A stretch of DNA of 64,000 nucleotides. Source: Phragmites australis (lineage: Eukaryota; Streptophyta; Magnoliopsida; Poales; Poaceae). A program made the position numbers and the translations under genes. The notes beneath the pieces are model-generated. The model was given only the letters and a program-made list of their open reading frames with translations. It was not told the DNA's origin and did not search any database. Positions 33,931-44,560 of the stretch are shown here, piece after piece. Position 1 is the stretch's first letter, and every line of letters starts with the position of its first letter. The stretch covers positions 14,505,001-14,569,000 of the forward strand of contig NC_084925.1 in the NCBI RefSeq assembly GCF_958298935.1. The letters run 5' to 3'.

Positions 33931-35673
33931 CTTTTGCCAGCAACTGAAGAATTTTCACCTTCTTCTTTGGCCTCCTTTTGATCTTGAGTTTCCTTGGGTC
34001 TAACTTCACCAAAAGCTAGCTTCTTGATTGCTTCACAAGGAGGTTCTTTGTTGCCTACAACATTTAGATCAACTTGCTCCACTTGAGAGCTATTAGATTC
34101 ATCAAATATCACGTCTCTCGCGATTTCAACACAACCGGTGGTTTTGTTGAAAACACGGTAGGCATAGGTATTTGATCCATCACCAAGCATAAGACCTTCA
34201 TCAACTTTAGAAGCAAATTTAGAACTTTTGGCTTTCTTATTTAGAATAAAGTATTTACTACCAAAAACTCTAAAATATGACACATTTGGTTTGTTACGGG
34301 TTAGGAGCTCGTAGGCGGTCTTCTTCAAGATCTTGTGGAGATATAATCGATTGATGGCATGACATGCGGTGTTCATTGCTTCCATCCAAAATTGGTCTGA
34401 GATCTTGTACTCATCAAGCAACGTCCTTGCTGGCTCTATGAGAGTCCTATAATTCCTCTCAACAAACCCATTTTGTTGAGGGGAGTAGGGTGTCGAGAAT
34501 TCGTGCTTGATCCCTTCTTCATCAAGAAACTCTTCAACTTGTGTGTTCTTGAACTCGCTTCCATTGTCGCTTCTCACCCTTTTGATCTTCATTTCAAACT
34601 CATTTTGGGCTCTTCTCACAAATTTCTTGAATATGGCTTGTGTTTCACTTTTATCATGCAAAAAGAATACCCAAGTGAAACGAGAATAATCATCAATAAT
34701 AACCAAACCATATTTGTTACCGCCGATACTTATGTAGGCGATTGGCCCAAATAAGTCCATGTGAAGAAGCTCCAATGGCCTTGTAGTCGTCATCACGTTC
34801 TTGGCGGGGTGAGGTGCTCTGACTTGTTTTCCTGCTTGACAAGCACTACAGATTCTATTTTTCTCAAAAGATACATTTGTTAGTCCTAGGATGTGCTCGC
34901 CCTTTTGAAGTTTAGACAAATTCCTCATGCCAACATGGGCTAGTCGGTGATGCCATAGCCAACGCATGCTAGACTTAGCAATCAAGCAAGTTTTAGGCTT
35001 CACTTCATCCATTGAAAAATCAACAAGATAAAGTTTACCCTTCAACCTACCAGTGAAAGCTATTGAGGTATCTTCCCTTCTAGAGACGATCACACCCTCA
35101 TTAGTTAAAAGTCAATTGTAACCCATTTCACATAATTGTGATACGGATAACAAATTGTAATTAAGAGACTTGACTAACAAAACATTTGAAATGGAATGAT
35201 CATTGGAAATAGCAATTTTACCTAAACCTATTACCTCTCATTTTCCATCATCATCAAAGATGATGTTTTCATGTGGTCCTCTATCTTCTTCAAATGATGA
35301 GAACATACTCTTTTCTCCAGTCATGTGATTTGTACACCCACTATCGATCACCCAGCTTGATCCACCGGAGAAGTATGTCTACAAAACAAGTTTATACCTT
35401 TGTTTTAGATACCCAAATTTGTTTGGATCCTTTAGCGTTAGTCAAAAGCACCTTTGGTACCCACACATTCCTTTTGACAACTCTATCCTTTGTGCGGGGA
35501 CCAACATAAAGAGCAACCACTTTACCACGGTGGTTTCTCTTAAGCATATAAGAGGCATAAAAAGTAGATTGAGAAGCATAGGCCTTTGGTTGCTTTGCTT
35601 GAGCGGTGTGATCATCTTCTTGCTTCCCTTGATGAACTTGAGGTACTCCACTCCATTCGTCATCACACGCCAA
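33924..35673 (-). pseudogene. Sirevirus protease and integrase
   Basis: The protease active site WVIDSGCTNHMTG lies at about 35375-35325, with stops nearby. The integrase frame 35093-33924 has the zinc finger WHHRLAHVGM...ICSACQAGKQ (His 48/53, Cys 82/85) and a complete catalytic triad Asp113 (HMDLFGP), Asp176 (RSDNGSEF) and Glu212 (GFVERN), spaced 62 and 35 residues apart as in copia integrases. The frame stops at 33924. Downstream frames carry linker sequence and a palindrome array before RT starts. Integrase looks better preserved than the other domains. Confidence 0.85.
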
Positions 35674-35995
35674 TTTGGGTTGCTCGTGTATTGATCAAAT
35701 CCAAGACCTCTCTTTCACTTGTTGTCTTTCACTTGAATGGTCTTGTATAGGGTATCTTTGGATTTGTAGGTCTTGATGCACCCATACTTAACTAGAGAAT
35801 TGAGCCTTTCATTCTCTTTTTTAAAGCTCTCAAAGATTCAACATTAGTAGCACAAGCATTTACATCAACATTAAAGAAACAAGAGCAACCATTGCTAGTG
35901 GAAGCATTACAGAGCAATTTTGCATCATTAGAGTTGGGTGAACTATTTTTGAGAGTATCAATTTGCACTTCAAGAGTTTTATGATTTTCACTCAA

Positions 35996-37459
35996 TCATG
36001 AAAATTTCTCTTGAAGTATGAAATTGCTACTCTCAAGACTAGCAATTGAGGAATTGGCCAAATCAAGATCTTTGGACAATTTCTCTTCTTTCTCCTTCTC
36101 TTTAGCAAGGAGCCCCTCAAGTTCGAGGTTTCTCTTCTTTTCAAGGATTTGCAAGTCCTCTTGTCTCTCAAGGGTTCCCTCCAGACTCTCTATTGTTTCC
36201 ATTAATTCTTTTAGCTTAGACATGGTATTTTTATTTAAACCTTTAAGCAAGGACTCACAATCACCATCACTATCACTATCACTATCTAGGAGCATGGATT
36301 GTGATTTTACCTTGCGGCCTTTAGCCATGAAGCACTTGTGGGAGTCATCATCATCATTACTCATTAAGAGTGATTTTCTTGGTGCAGGCTTGCGGATGGC
36401 GATGGTGACAACCTCTTCATCATCGGAGTCGGAGTCAGAATTGGAATCCCACTCCTCTCCAATGTGTGCTTGACTCGAATATTTCTTCTTGTGGATCTTG
36501 TACTTGTCTTTCTTGAATGGCTTGCTCTTATTCTCTTCCTTGTCTTTGCCCTTCTTCTTGTTGGGGCAATCGGCTATGAAATGGCCAATTTCGCCACACT
36601 CATAGCATGCCTTCTTAGATGTTCTTCTCTTGGGCATATCTCTCTTGTATTTGGAATAGCCACTCTTCTTCATAAATTTCTTGAATCTCTTCACAAAGAA
36701 AGCTATTTCTTCATCTTCGGAGCTCTCTTCTTCACTTGAGCTTGATTCTTGAACTTGTTTGCTCTTGCTTGCCTTGAATGCAATTTCTTGTTCTTGGAGG
36801 TGGGATTTCTAGGTGCAAAAGATCTAAGCAATCGCTTCACCACTTTGTGATCATCAATATCTTCACTTCCAAGCACTCTTAGCTTGTTCACAAGCACCAT
36901 CATACATGGCTTGGGGAGTTTCATGATCCTTCATGACAAATCTTCCTAGTTTGCCCTCAAGCAACTCTATCTTGGACTCTCTCACGCTTGTGGTGCCTTC
37001 GTGAGCAACTTGAAGAGTGTCCCATATTTGCTTGGCCTCCTCAAGCCCATCTACTTTGTTGAATTCCTCGGGGCTCAAGGCACTAAGCAAAACACTTGTA
37101 GCTTGAGCATTGCGGTGCATGTTTTTCTCTTGATCGGAAGTGAGCTCCTGGTCTTCATCTGGCAAGCTACAACCTGTGCAAATAATCTTCCAAATACTTG
37201 GATGAAGAGATATTAGATGTATTTTCATCTTGTGCCTCCAAGCGGTATAATGTGTACAATCAAAAAACGGTGCACGCCCGGATGGCACGGAGATGTAATT
37301 GCTACAAGAATTTAAACGATCATAATTGAACGGTACTTCACTTCCCTTTCCCTTACCATTACCTTTGTCGTTCTTCGACGGATCATCTTTTGGACTCTTC
37401 GGGCTTCCGACGTCTTCTGGATCCTTTGTCTCGTATGTTGACATTTCGAATTGCTCCAA
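35996..37459 (-). pseudogene. Sirevirus gag
   Basis: Starts MEQFEMSTYETKD at 37459. The copia-type gag domain (residues ~60-190, with WKIICTG, LSALSPEEFNKVDGLEEAKQIWDTL spread over 37230-37010) reads to 36863, where the frame breaks. The homologous reading continues in a second frame (36924-36703) and a third (36694-35996). The last has the CCHC knuckle CYECGEIGHFIADC (36607-36566), a basic stretch, acidic Ser/Asp-rich patches and a C-terminal coiled coil. Long gag with a coiled coil is typical for Sireviruses. At least two frameshifts make it non-functional. Confidence 0.85.
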
Positions 37460-37483
37460 ACGGTGAAGCCTTGTACGAGGTTA

Positions 37484-37496
37484 GGCTCTGATACCA
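37484..37496 (-). promoter_or_regulatory. Primer-binding site, initiator tRNA-Met type
   Basis: Minus strand TGGTATCAGAGCC, two bases after the LTR end and about 25 bp before the gag ATG (37459). It is an exact canonical site. Confidence 0.9.
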
Positions 37497-37498
37497 AT

Positions 37499-38814
37499 TG
37501 AAATGCCGCCTAGAGGGGGGTGAATAGGCGAAATCTAAAATTCTGTGAACTAAAAACAGCGGATCAAAAAAAGTGCGGACCTTCTGCACTTTTGTCCGGA
37601 ACCTCCGTACAAATGCGGAGGTTCCGCAGAAAAGTACGGATACTCTGGACTTTTGGGGAAAACTCGAACTGGAACAAACTCAGAGATAAAATGTATCAAT
37701 TTTACAAGTTACCAAGCACCAGTAGATGTATATCAACCTGTATGACCAATTACCTGCAGCTCAAACCTTACAACAAGATGGATTAGGTTTAAACCCTAGA
37801 ATTCAATTCAAACAAGAGAGTATATCCAAATACAAGAAATTGACAAGATTGACACAAGGATTTATTTACCGGAGTTCAGCCACTCCACAAAGAAGTGCCT
37901 ACGTCTCCGTTGAGAAGCTCACAATGAGCTGGGTCTTTTTCAACCCTATCCTCACCAAAGCGACCACAAAGATCGAGCTTCGGGTTTCATACTCAACTTG
38001 TCGGGGTGATACAAAGTCCTGGGGCTCACCACAAACTTGGAAGCTCAACGGGCGATGCCTAGCCGTCTAGGTGGACGAATCACCAAGAGTAACGAACTTG
38101 AAACCACAGGCTTGACAAAGAAACGAGTGCTCAAATGGATGGCTTTGAATCTCACTAGCACTACTGCTTAATCTCACTCAACCCTAGCAAAGATCTCAAC
38201 AAGAATTACAAAGGGGAGTGAGAAAGGAGCTTTCAATGAGCTAGAGGCCTTTTATCTCAAGGTTGGTCGAAATTGAAATGCCTGGGTTGCTATTGTATTG
38301 AAAGGTGTGAGGTTTAAATACTCCACTCTCAAAACTATCCGTTATTCTCTGGAAAGTGCGGACCCTCCGCATAAGTCCAGAACCTCCGCACAAATGTGGA
38401 CACTCTGCAAGAAAGTGCGGACCTTCTGCAGTTAGCCAAGAACTCGCTAAAGTGCGGACCCTCCGCACAAAAGTGCGGACCCTTTGCATTTTTCTGTTTT
38501 CATAAGATTTAGGGATAACTTTCTATGACTCTCATGAGTTTGTTTAGACTTCTGAGCACTGTTTCTATGCAAACAAGTAAATTTCATGCCCCCCTTTGTA
38601 GTACGGCATCCTAAACTCAAATTCAAAGCATAAAAGAATTTAAGAGCCATAGGAACCATGCCGCTTTCCTTTTTCCCTTTTTTTTGGGTTCACAATGCGT
38701 CACATTTTTCGCTTGATGGAACTAACATCTGTCCATAACTCATAAAACTCATTAGTTCTTTAATTGTTTTGTCATTATCACCAAAACCCACTTACGGGCC
38801 TAGATGCATTTTCA
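37499..38814 (-). repeat. 5' LTR of the minus-strand Sirevirus
   Basis: 1316 bp, from TGAAAATGCATCTAGGCCC (38814) to CTAGGCGGCATTTCA (37499). Arrays of GTGCGGACCCTCCGCAC and variants occur at 38355-38490, upstream of a TATA-like GTATTTAAAC near 38315, and again near the 3' end at 37565-37655. Such palindrome arrays upstream of the TATA box are known in Sirevirus LTRs. Confidence 0.85.
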
Positions 38815-38919
38815 AACCCCACACCCAATGAAATCACACCTATCAACTCCGGAGAGAGAGGCACTCAAGAGCAAAAGTTGTGCATGGGGGAGAGCCATAA
38901 CTTGAGCAGATCGAGATGA

Positions 38920-39346
38920 TCAACTAACCTGAGCAATAATCTAGTCGATTATTTCGGCAAGGGACCGGATTGAGAACATCTATGTATGAGGCTGCCCGAC
39001 AAGGTGCGCTATGAGGGGACGAAGTTGACGGGTGGGATGTCGATGACAGGGACATGAAGTGCATCACCACGGACGAGGTCCTGAATATAGATCCTGCCAG
39101 ACGAGACATCAAGAGGTGGGCGTAGGAGGCGTGGTTTGATGACAGGATCTCCGGGGCCTTGGCATCCTCGGCTCTAGATCCCGCTAGACACGGGGAGATT
39201 TGGATCAAGAGGGTGGTTAGAGAGAAGAGGAGAGATGGGGGGAGAGACTGAGCGTGTGAGGGGAGAGATTGAGCATGTTCGCGTGAGGATAAGGTCGAGA
39301 CCAAGCCGAGCGGATGCGAGATGGGTGAGACAAAATCGTATTCCAT
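38920..39346. other. GC-rich cargo segment inside the CACTA element
   Basis: CACTA interior between the Sirevirus 5' LTR and the right subterminal repeats. The stretch 39200-39346 matches the purine-rich inner side of the other family member (14260-14420). The part 38940-39190 has no counterpart there and could be a captured gene piece, with open stretches on both strands but no recognised family. Confidence 0.4.
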
Positions 39347-40561
39347 TGAAATTTTGGGTCTAGGCTAGGCATCAGTCCTGGTTTGTATTAAAAATCAGCA
39401 TTGATACTATCAGTGTTGCTTTTTATTACAAACCGGTATTGATAGTCCGTATCAGTGTCGGTTCTTAGCAATTTTACCATGATTCGAGTGCGGGAGGTTA
39501 AGAACCGGCAGCGATACACATTCACTGCCTGTTCTTGTATAATCGGTAGTGATGAGGTGCTACTTATAACTGGTTCTGTTCTAGTGACGCCAGTTAATGA
39601 CTCACTTAGCTCACACTACCACAAGGGATACCATCATAGCACCTGCATGTCCGGCATGGCCACGTCACAAAGTGGACACTACCCATCGTCCTACATGGGA
39701 CATGGTTTGGTAGTTGCTGCTAGGGAAACAGGGCACACGTCCGAGAACCAATGCCACATGACTTAACCACACCGAGTCATCATGCATGGAGGTGGAATTA
39801 CTCAATAGAGAACTACTAAATGGAGAAGAACCACCTACGGCACAGAAGAACGGCCAGCAACTACCCGGTGAAAGACGCCTCCCCCCTCCAACACCTATAT
39901 ATATACAAGCCTCGATAACTTAGATGGGGTTCTCCCAGCCAAGTTCAATCAGTGTTGTCTAAAGGATATCAATCACAACACTTGTAATCTGTGTAAGCCA
40001 CATCAATAGCAAAAACAAACCACACATGAGTAGGGCTATTAGTTGGTCTCTTGGTGGCCCGAACCTGTGTAAATCCCCATGTCAAGATCCATACTGCTCT
40101 GTGCTGCCATTACTTGCATCATTTGCACAAATCAACTAGGCCTTTAGCCGAATCATCGACAACTAGAGCCGTCCATGGGGAGTGCAGACTTCCAAAGCAA
40201 GATGCCAGTGTCCTCATTAAAGAATTTCTTTATTTTCATCACGTTATCATGGTGATGAGTGGCTATGACTAGAAAATTTCAAGCTTGTCAGGGTTCTGCG
40301 ATGATGAGGACAACGTCACAGCGTTGAATCTGACACCGACATCCTCACCAACTATGATGGTCTAGACCCCAATGAATTCGACTTTGACAATAATGGTGAG
40401 GTAATTTTCCCTAGCAATCTTCTACTGCAATGTATGATCCTGTAGGAACCAATGGTCATGATCTTCCTGGAGATGTGCAACCATCACATGACATTGAGAA
40501 CAATTGCACTACGATAACACAACTGCACTAGGAACCAGACTTGGAGGCGGAATGGAACAAC

Positions 40562-41763
40562 CAGGGCCGGTCCTGATCTTTTGGTGGCCCGAGGTGAGGC
40601 CAAAGTGGAGGCCCTATGTAACAACAACAATACTTTTATTGCAATTGTAAAATAGATCTTTAGCAGATCACAAGAATATGGATTACTAATCAGTGACAGT
40701 CTGGTTCCTCAAAACAATATTAGTACATACGAGGAAACTGTAAAAGCACTTTAAAATATGTAGATCAGAGTTCTCACTAATATGTTTCTATCCTCTCCAT
40801 TCATAATTGCCAAAAGAACTATTATCGTCACTAGATCCAAAAAATTTATAAAAAAGAAAATCACTTTTTCAACATGTCACCTTTTTGAGATCCTACAATC
40901 TATCTAACTCACTTTTTTTCCTTTTCTTCTTTTTCAAATAAATGCTTTCTTGATCACATGTTGCCACACTATAGTAAAAGAGTTGGTACCACCACAAAGC
41001 AGAATCATCTATGTTGGTAGACATCAAAATTACAATCCTACTTCTGAACCTCTGTCAACCAATCATTTTAATTGAAATGTTTAAACATTAGAATGAAAAG
41101 AAATTAAAGTTACAAGAAGGTTTGGATCTAACTAAACTCACCTCCTCCATTAATAGTGCAATGGGTGATCACCAGCAGATGGCAGCCGATGGCATTCTTT
41201 TCCAGGAGAGAGGAGCGGTCGAAGGGTATGAGATGTAGGAATGGACGAATGTGTGATTGCCATGACTTGGATTGGAGCCCTGGGCTAATTAGCATGATTA
41301 TGGATGAATGCTTTGGTGGAAGAAATAGACAAATGCTAAGGAAGGAACAGACAAAGATGGAGGATCTACTTTGTGGCTTCCCTTATTTTCCTAGTTCCTA
41401 TGCAAACCTGGTCAGATATGGTGGCGGAGGTTTTGGGTGTAATGATGAACAAGGATAGGCACAAAGGCATTGTATCAGGTTTGATGGAGCATCTTATACC
41501 TGGAGGGGTTACTCATGTGCAATACGTTAACGACACAATGAACCACCACGTGTAGTTCCTCCTGGTTGTTTCCACGCATATATTCGGGTGGCTAGTTACT
41601 GCATTCTAGGCATGTTCTTAGGCTTTCAGGTGATCTATAGTTTAGCTAATAGGCTGGCTCCTACCCGATAAATAGTCATACAAGTGTTTACATTGGATGG
41701 GGCCCCAGACTTTTGGGGGCCCAGGGTGGTCGCACTGGCTACCTTGCCCTAGGGTTGGCCCTG
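40562..41763. mobile_element. hAT-type transposon (~1.2 kb, non-autonomous)
   Basis: Starts CAGGGCCGGTCCTGATC and ends CTAGGGTTGGCCCTG, imperfect inverted termini of the CAGGGCCGG class seen in plant hAT elements. It is flanked by 8-bp repeats GGAACAAC (40554-40561) and GGAACAAT (41764-41771), a 7/8 match and the correct hAT duplication length. The interior has no hAT transposase but includes a LINE-derived fragment. Confidence 0.85.
41373..41555 (+). pseudogene. LINE (non-LTR) reverse-transcriptase fragment
   Basis: A 60-codon frame with GIVSGLMEHLIPGGVTHVQY followed by VNDTM. Plant LINE reverse transcriptases have a hydrophobic ...GGV.HLQYADDT, so this is the catalytic region with YADD changed to YVND. 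Only a short piece remains, inside the hAT element. Confidence 0.65.
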
Positions 41764-41856
41764 GGAACAATGAAGGAGCCTTGACCTTAAACCAGGTTCG
41801 ATCGATGAGGTTTCCCAGACATCAAGAATAGGGGAGGTGTCCTGGTAGGTGGAAGT

Positions 41857-42108
41857 TGTTAGAGAAACTTAGTTGTATACAATATGGTTGAAGAGATTAG
41901 TTCAGTATCGAGTTCGGTGTTGTATTTATCAAGTAGCTAGAGATAGATTTATGTATTCAAGTTGTATAGTTGCTTAGAGATAGAACACATCTCTTGTTTA
42001 AACCTATTGATTTCCTAAATCTGTAAGCCATGTCGTGGGGCTCTTCTAGGCTTATATAAACATGCAGACATGGCTTGAAAGGGTGAATACGCCTCGCATA
42101 TTCTTTCA
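41857..42108 (+). repeat. 5' LTR of the copia element
   Basis: 252 bp with TG...CA ends, TATA-like CTTATATAAAC near 42051-42061, and the primer-binding site starting at the next base. The gag ATG (42108) overlaps the LTR end by one base. Confidence 0.7.
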
Positions 42109-44545
42109 TGGCATCAGGGCCTTTCTCCCCTTGTTCGTCCACATCAGGAGCCTCGCCTTCCATGCCCGCCATGGCATTGTCTCCTGTGCTTAGGCTGCTA
42201 GTCACTGAGAAGCTTGCAATGGATAATTTTATCCTCTGGAGAGCTCAGGTGCTACCGGTCATCAGAGGTGCCCAGCTTACCAGCTATCTAGAGGGGACAA
42301 TCCAGGTGCTGCCTGCAACCGTTGAGATAACAAAGGATGACAAGGTGATGAAGACTGTGGCTAATCCAGTGTATGCGATTCGGATCACACAGGACCAACA
42401 AGTTCATAATTATGTGCTTCCATCACTATCCGGAGAAGTTCTCGCCCAAGTGGCGACATTGACTAATGCTGTGGACATTTGGAAGTCAATCTAAGAGATG
42501 TTCTCTTCGTAGTCACGTTCGAGGGTCGTCAACTTGTGCTCCAAGTTGACTAGTACGTGCAAAGGAGAGATGACTGCAACAGCCTATTTTTCCAAGATGA
42601 AGGACTTTGTTGATGAGATGGCAGCCACCGGCAAGTAGCGTGATGAAGATGACCTAGTGTCATACATACTGACAGGACTTGATGCATAGTATAAGCAACT
42701 TAGTGAAGCAATGAGTGCAAGAGCTAATGGTGTGAGCTTGAGTGATCTATATGCTCAGTTGCTATCCATTGAAGCTCAGTTGGAAGCCCAAAACCCACAC
42801 TACCAGATGACTGTCAATAGCTCATCATACGGAGGGAGAAATTCTTCCCATAGCCAAGGGAGACAAGGTCATGGTGATGGCAATCGTGGTGGAGGAGGAG
42901 GTGGCCATGGCTACAATAGTAGTAGCTCATCGAATTTCAAACATGTGTGCTAACTATGATCCAAAATTTATCACACAGTTCATCGCTATTGGAAGAGGTT
43001 TGATATAACTTTTATTGGTGAAGAAAAGGGTGCAAATACAGCTGTTGCTTCTCTATGGTTTTGACACCAACTGTTACACGGACACTTGCGCTACTGATCA
43101 CATTACTGGTAAGCTCGATAAGCAGGCTACGCGTCTGGCTGTTGCAGAGGCCAGAGGGCAGTTGCTCCATTCATAAGGCCAAAATAACTACATGGTAGAA
43201 GTATAATAGCCAGGATCAAGTTCATACAGCTAATGGTGGAGGTATGACTATTAATCATGTTGGTCATTCTAGTGTTTATACCCCAGTTCGTACTCTTCAT
43301 CTTAACAATATTCTTCTTGTTCTTAATGCCAAAAAAGCCTTGTTTCTATCTATTATTTAACTTCTAATAACAATTGTTATCTCGACTTTCATCCTGATTT
43401 CATTTTGGTAAAGGATCAAGCAATGAAGAAAACTCTTCTGCGAGGCAGATGTAGAGGTGCTATTTACCCTCTTTCAACTCTGATGGAGCCTCCCTTGTTA
43501 GGACAAGTCCTTAGTGCTATCAAACTATCATCTGAGCGATGGCAGTGAGTTAGTATGTGATGTTTGTCAACAAGCTAAGAGTCATCAACTTCCTTATTCC
43601 AGGTCTTCAAGTGTGTCTAGGTATCCTTTAGAACTTGTGTTCTTTGATGTGTGGTGAACATGCTACCTGAGATCAGCTATGTCAAATAGATCTACGATGC
43701 TAGTCCCACTAGGAAGCAGTAACGTATGTCGTTCTCGTAGGAGGCCATGTATGGTACCAATGGTCTCTTAGACCTCATGCACAATGACCTATGTGACCTG
43801 ATCACATTGATAAAAAATGGAGGTTGTCGCTACTTCCTCCTAGTGGACCACAATAGGTACATGTGGCTACGGATCTTGGTGACCAAAGATGGGGTGCAGA
43901 TGGCCATCAAGAACTTTCAAGCTAGCATTCAGGTGGAGACTAGGTGCAAGCTGCATGTGCTTCAGATGGATCGTGGTGGTGAATTCATCTTAGTGGCTAT
44001 CAAACAGATTCTCATGTACCTTCATTACTCTCAAGACATTGGTATATAACTTTCTATTTCTTCTTGCATTAGCTTAAGAGCTTTTTTTGATGCTGATTTT
44101 AGAGATTGTAGAATTGATAGAAAAAATACATCTGGTACATGTCACTTCTTGGATAATTCTCTTGTTGCATGGTCATCTAGAAAATAGTCCTCTATTGCAC
44201 AATCTACTGTTGAATCTGACTATATATCTGCTGCTAGTTGTTCATAAACTCTTTGGATAGTTGCTACAGTTAAAGATTATGGGGTTAACTTAGATAGTGT
44301 TCCAGTTTTCTATGATAACACTAGCACTATAAGTATTGCTAAAAACACTATGCAACATTCTTAGACTAAACACATTGACATTAGATTTCATTTTCTTAGA
44401 GACAATGTTGAAAAGGGAACATTGAACTTTTCCATGTGGATATTGAACACCAATTGACAAATATTTTCACAAAACCTTTGAATTTTTCTTGTTTTGCTTT
44501 TCTTCATAGAGAACTTGATGTTATTCATCCTATGAGATTGTTTTG
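42108..44545 (+). pseudogene. Broken copia gag-pol with fused lineages
   Basis: Gag (42108-42950, several stops) includes ENFILWRAQVLPVIRGAQL-like text (here DNFILWRAQVLPVIRGAQL) and LSDLYAQLLSIEAQLEAQN. A CCHC-like Cys/His stretch lies at about 42945-43000. The protease site TDTGATDHITG appears as TDTCATDHITG (about 43080). GAG-pre-integrase sequence (LLRGRCRGAIYPL, then CDVCQQAKSHQLPYSRSS) runs to about 43655. There a second integrase start, of different subtype, follows (LPEISYVK..., GLLDLMHNDLCDLI, QMDRGGEF to 44049). The frame then jumps to RNase H (DRKNTSGTCHFLDNSLVAW, 44085-44545). RT is deleted. It cannot make an active polyprotein. Confidence 0.8.
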
Positions 44546-44560
44546 AGGAGAGTTCTTATA

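Larger units (their letters stand above)
29195..38814 (-). mobile_element. Sirevirus (Ty1/copia) lacking its 3' LTR
   Basis: Minus-strand order: 5' LTR (38814-37499), initiator-Met primer-binding site, gag, protease, integrase, reverse transcriptase-RNase H, envelope-like ORF. INT before RT defines Ty1/copia; the extra 3' ORF and the LTR end CACCCCCCTCTAGGCG define the Sirevirus lineage. Sequence after the envelope-like stop (29398-29200) matches the 3' untranslated part of the second Sirevirus at about 54190-54290. It then runs directly into CACTA sequence with no 3' LTR. A deletion spanning the 3' LTR and the CACTA left interior explains this best. Confidence 0.85.
29046..39586. mobile_element. 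CACTA transposon containing a Sirevirus
   Basis: Left end CACTACACCAGAAC (29046), right end GTTCTGTTCTAGTG (39586), inverted with few mismatches. Flanking triplets are ATG and ACG. Subterminal repeats CATCAGTGCCGG and their complement lie at 29065-29165 and 39370-39560. Over the outer ~130 bp on the left and ~250 bp on the right it aligns by eye with the element at 13686-14610, so both belong to one family. The CACTA-derived parts are about 29046-29190 and 38815-39586; everything between is retrotransposon. Confidence 0.75.
29001..40080 (+). mobile_element. LTR split by a CACTA insertion
   Basis: The plus strand has TGTGACAAACCCCCAG at 29001, which breaks at 29045. After the CACTA element it resumes at about 39590 with LTR-like sequence that includes a TATA region CCTATATATATACAAG near 39895. 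The right end is uncertain (about 40080). No coding domain of its parent element is next to it. Sequence at 40080-40553 is unassigned and contains only short frames. Confidence 0.5.
41857..44560 (+). mobile_element. Ty1/copia element, degenerate and chimeric
   Basis: Begins with a 252-bp LTR (TGTTAGAGAAACTTAG ... TATTCTTTCA, 41857-42108). A degenerate primer-binding site TGGCATCAGGGCC (42109-42121) follows. Gag, protease, integrase pieces and an RNase H piece come next; reverse transcriptase is absent. No 3' LTR similar to the 5' LTR was found after 44560. A TTTTGAGGAGAG polypurine-like stretch at about 44540 suggests the internal region ends there. Confidence 0.75.
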
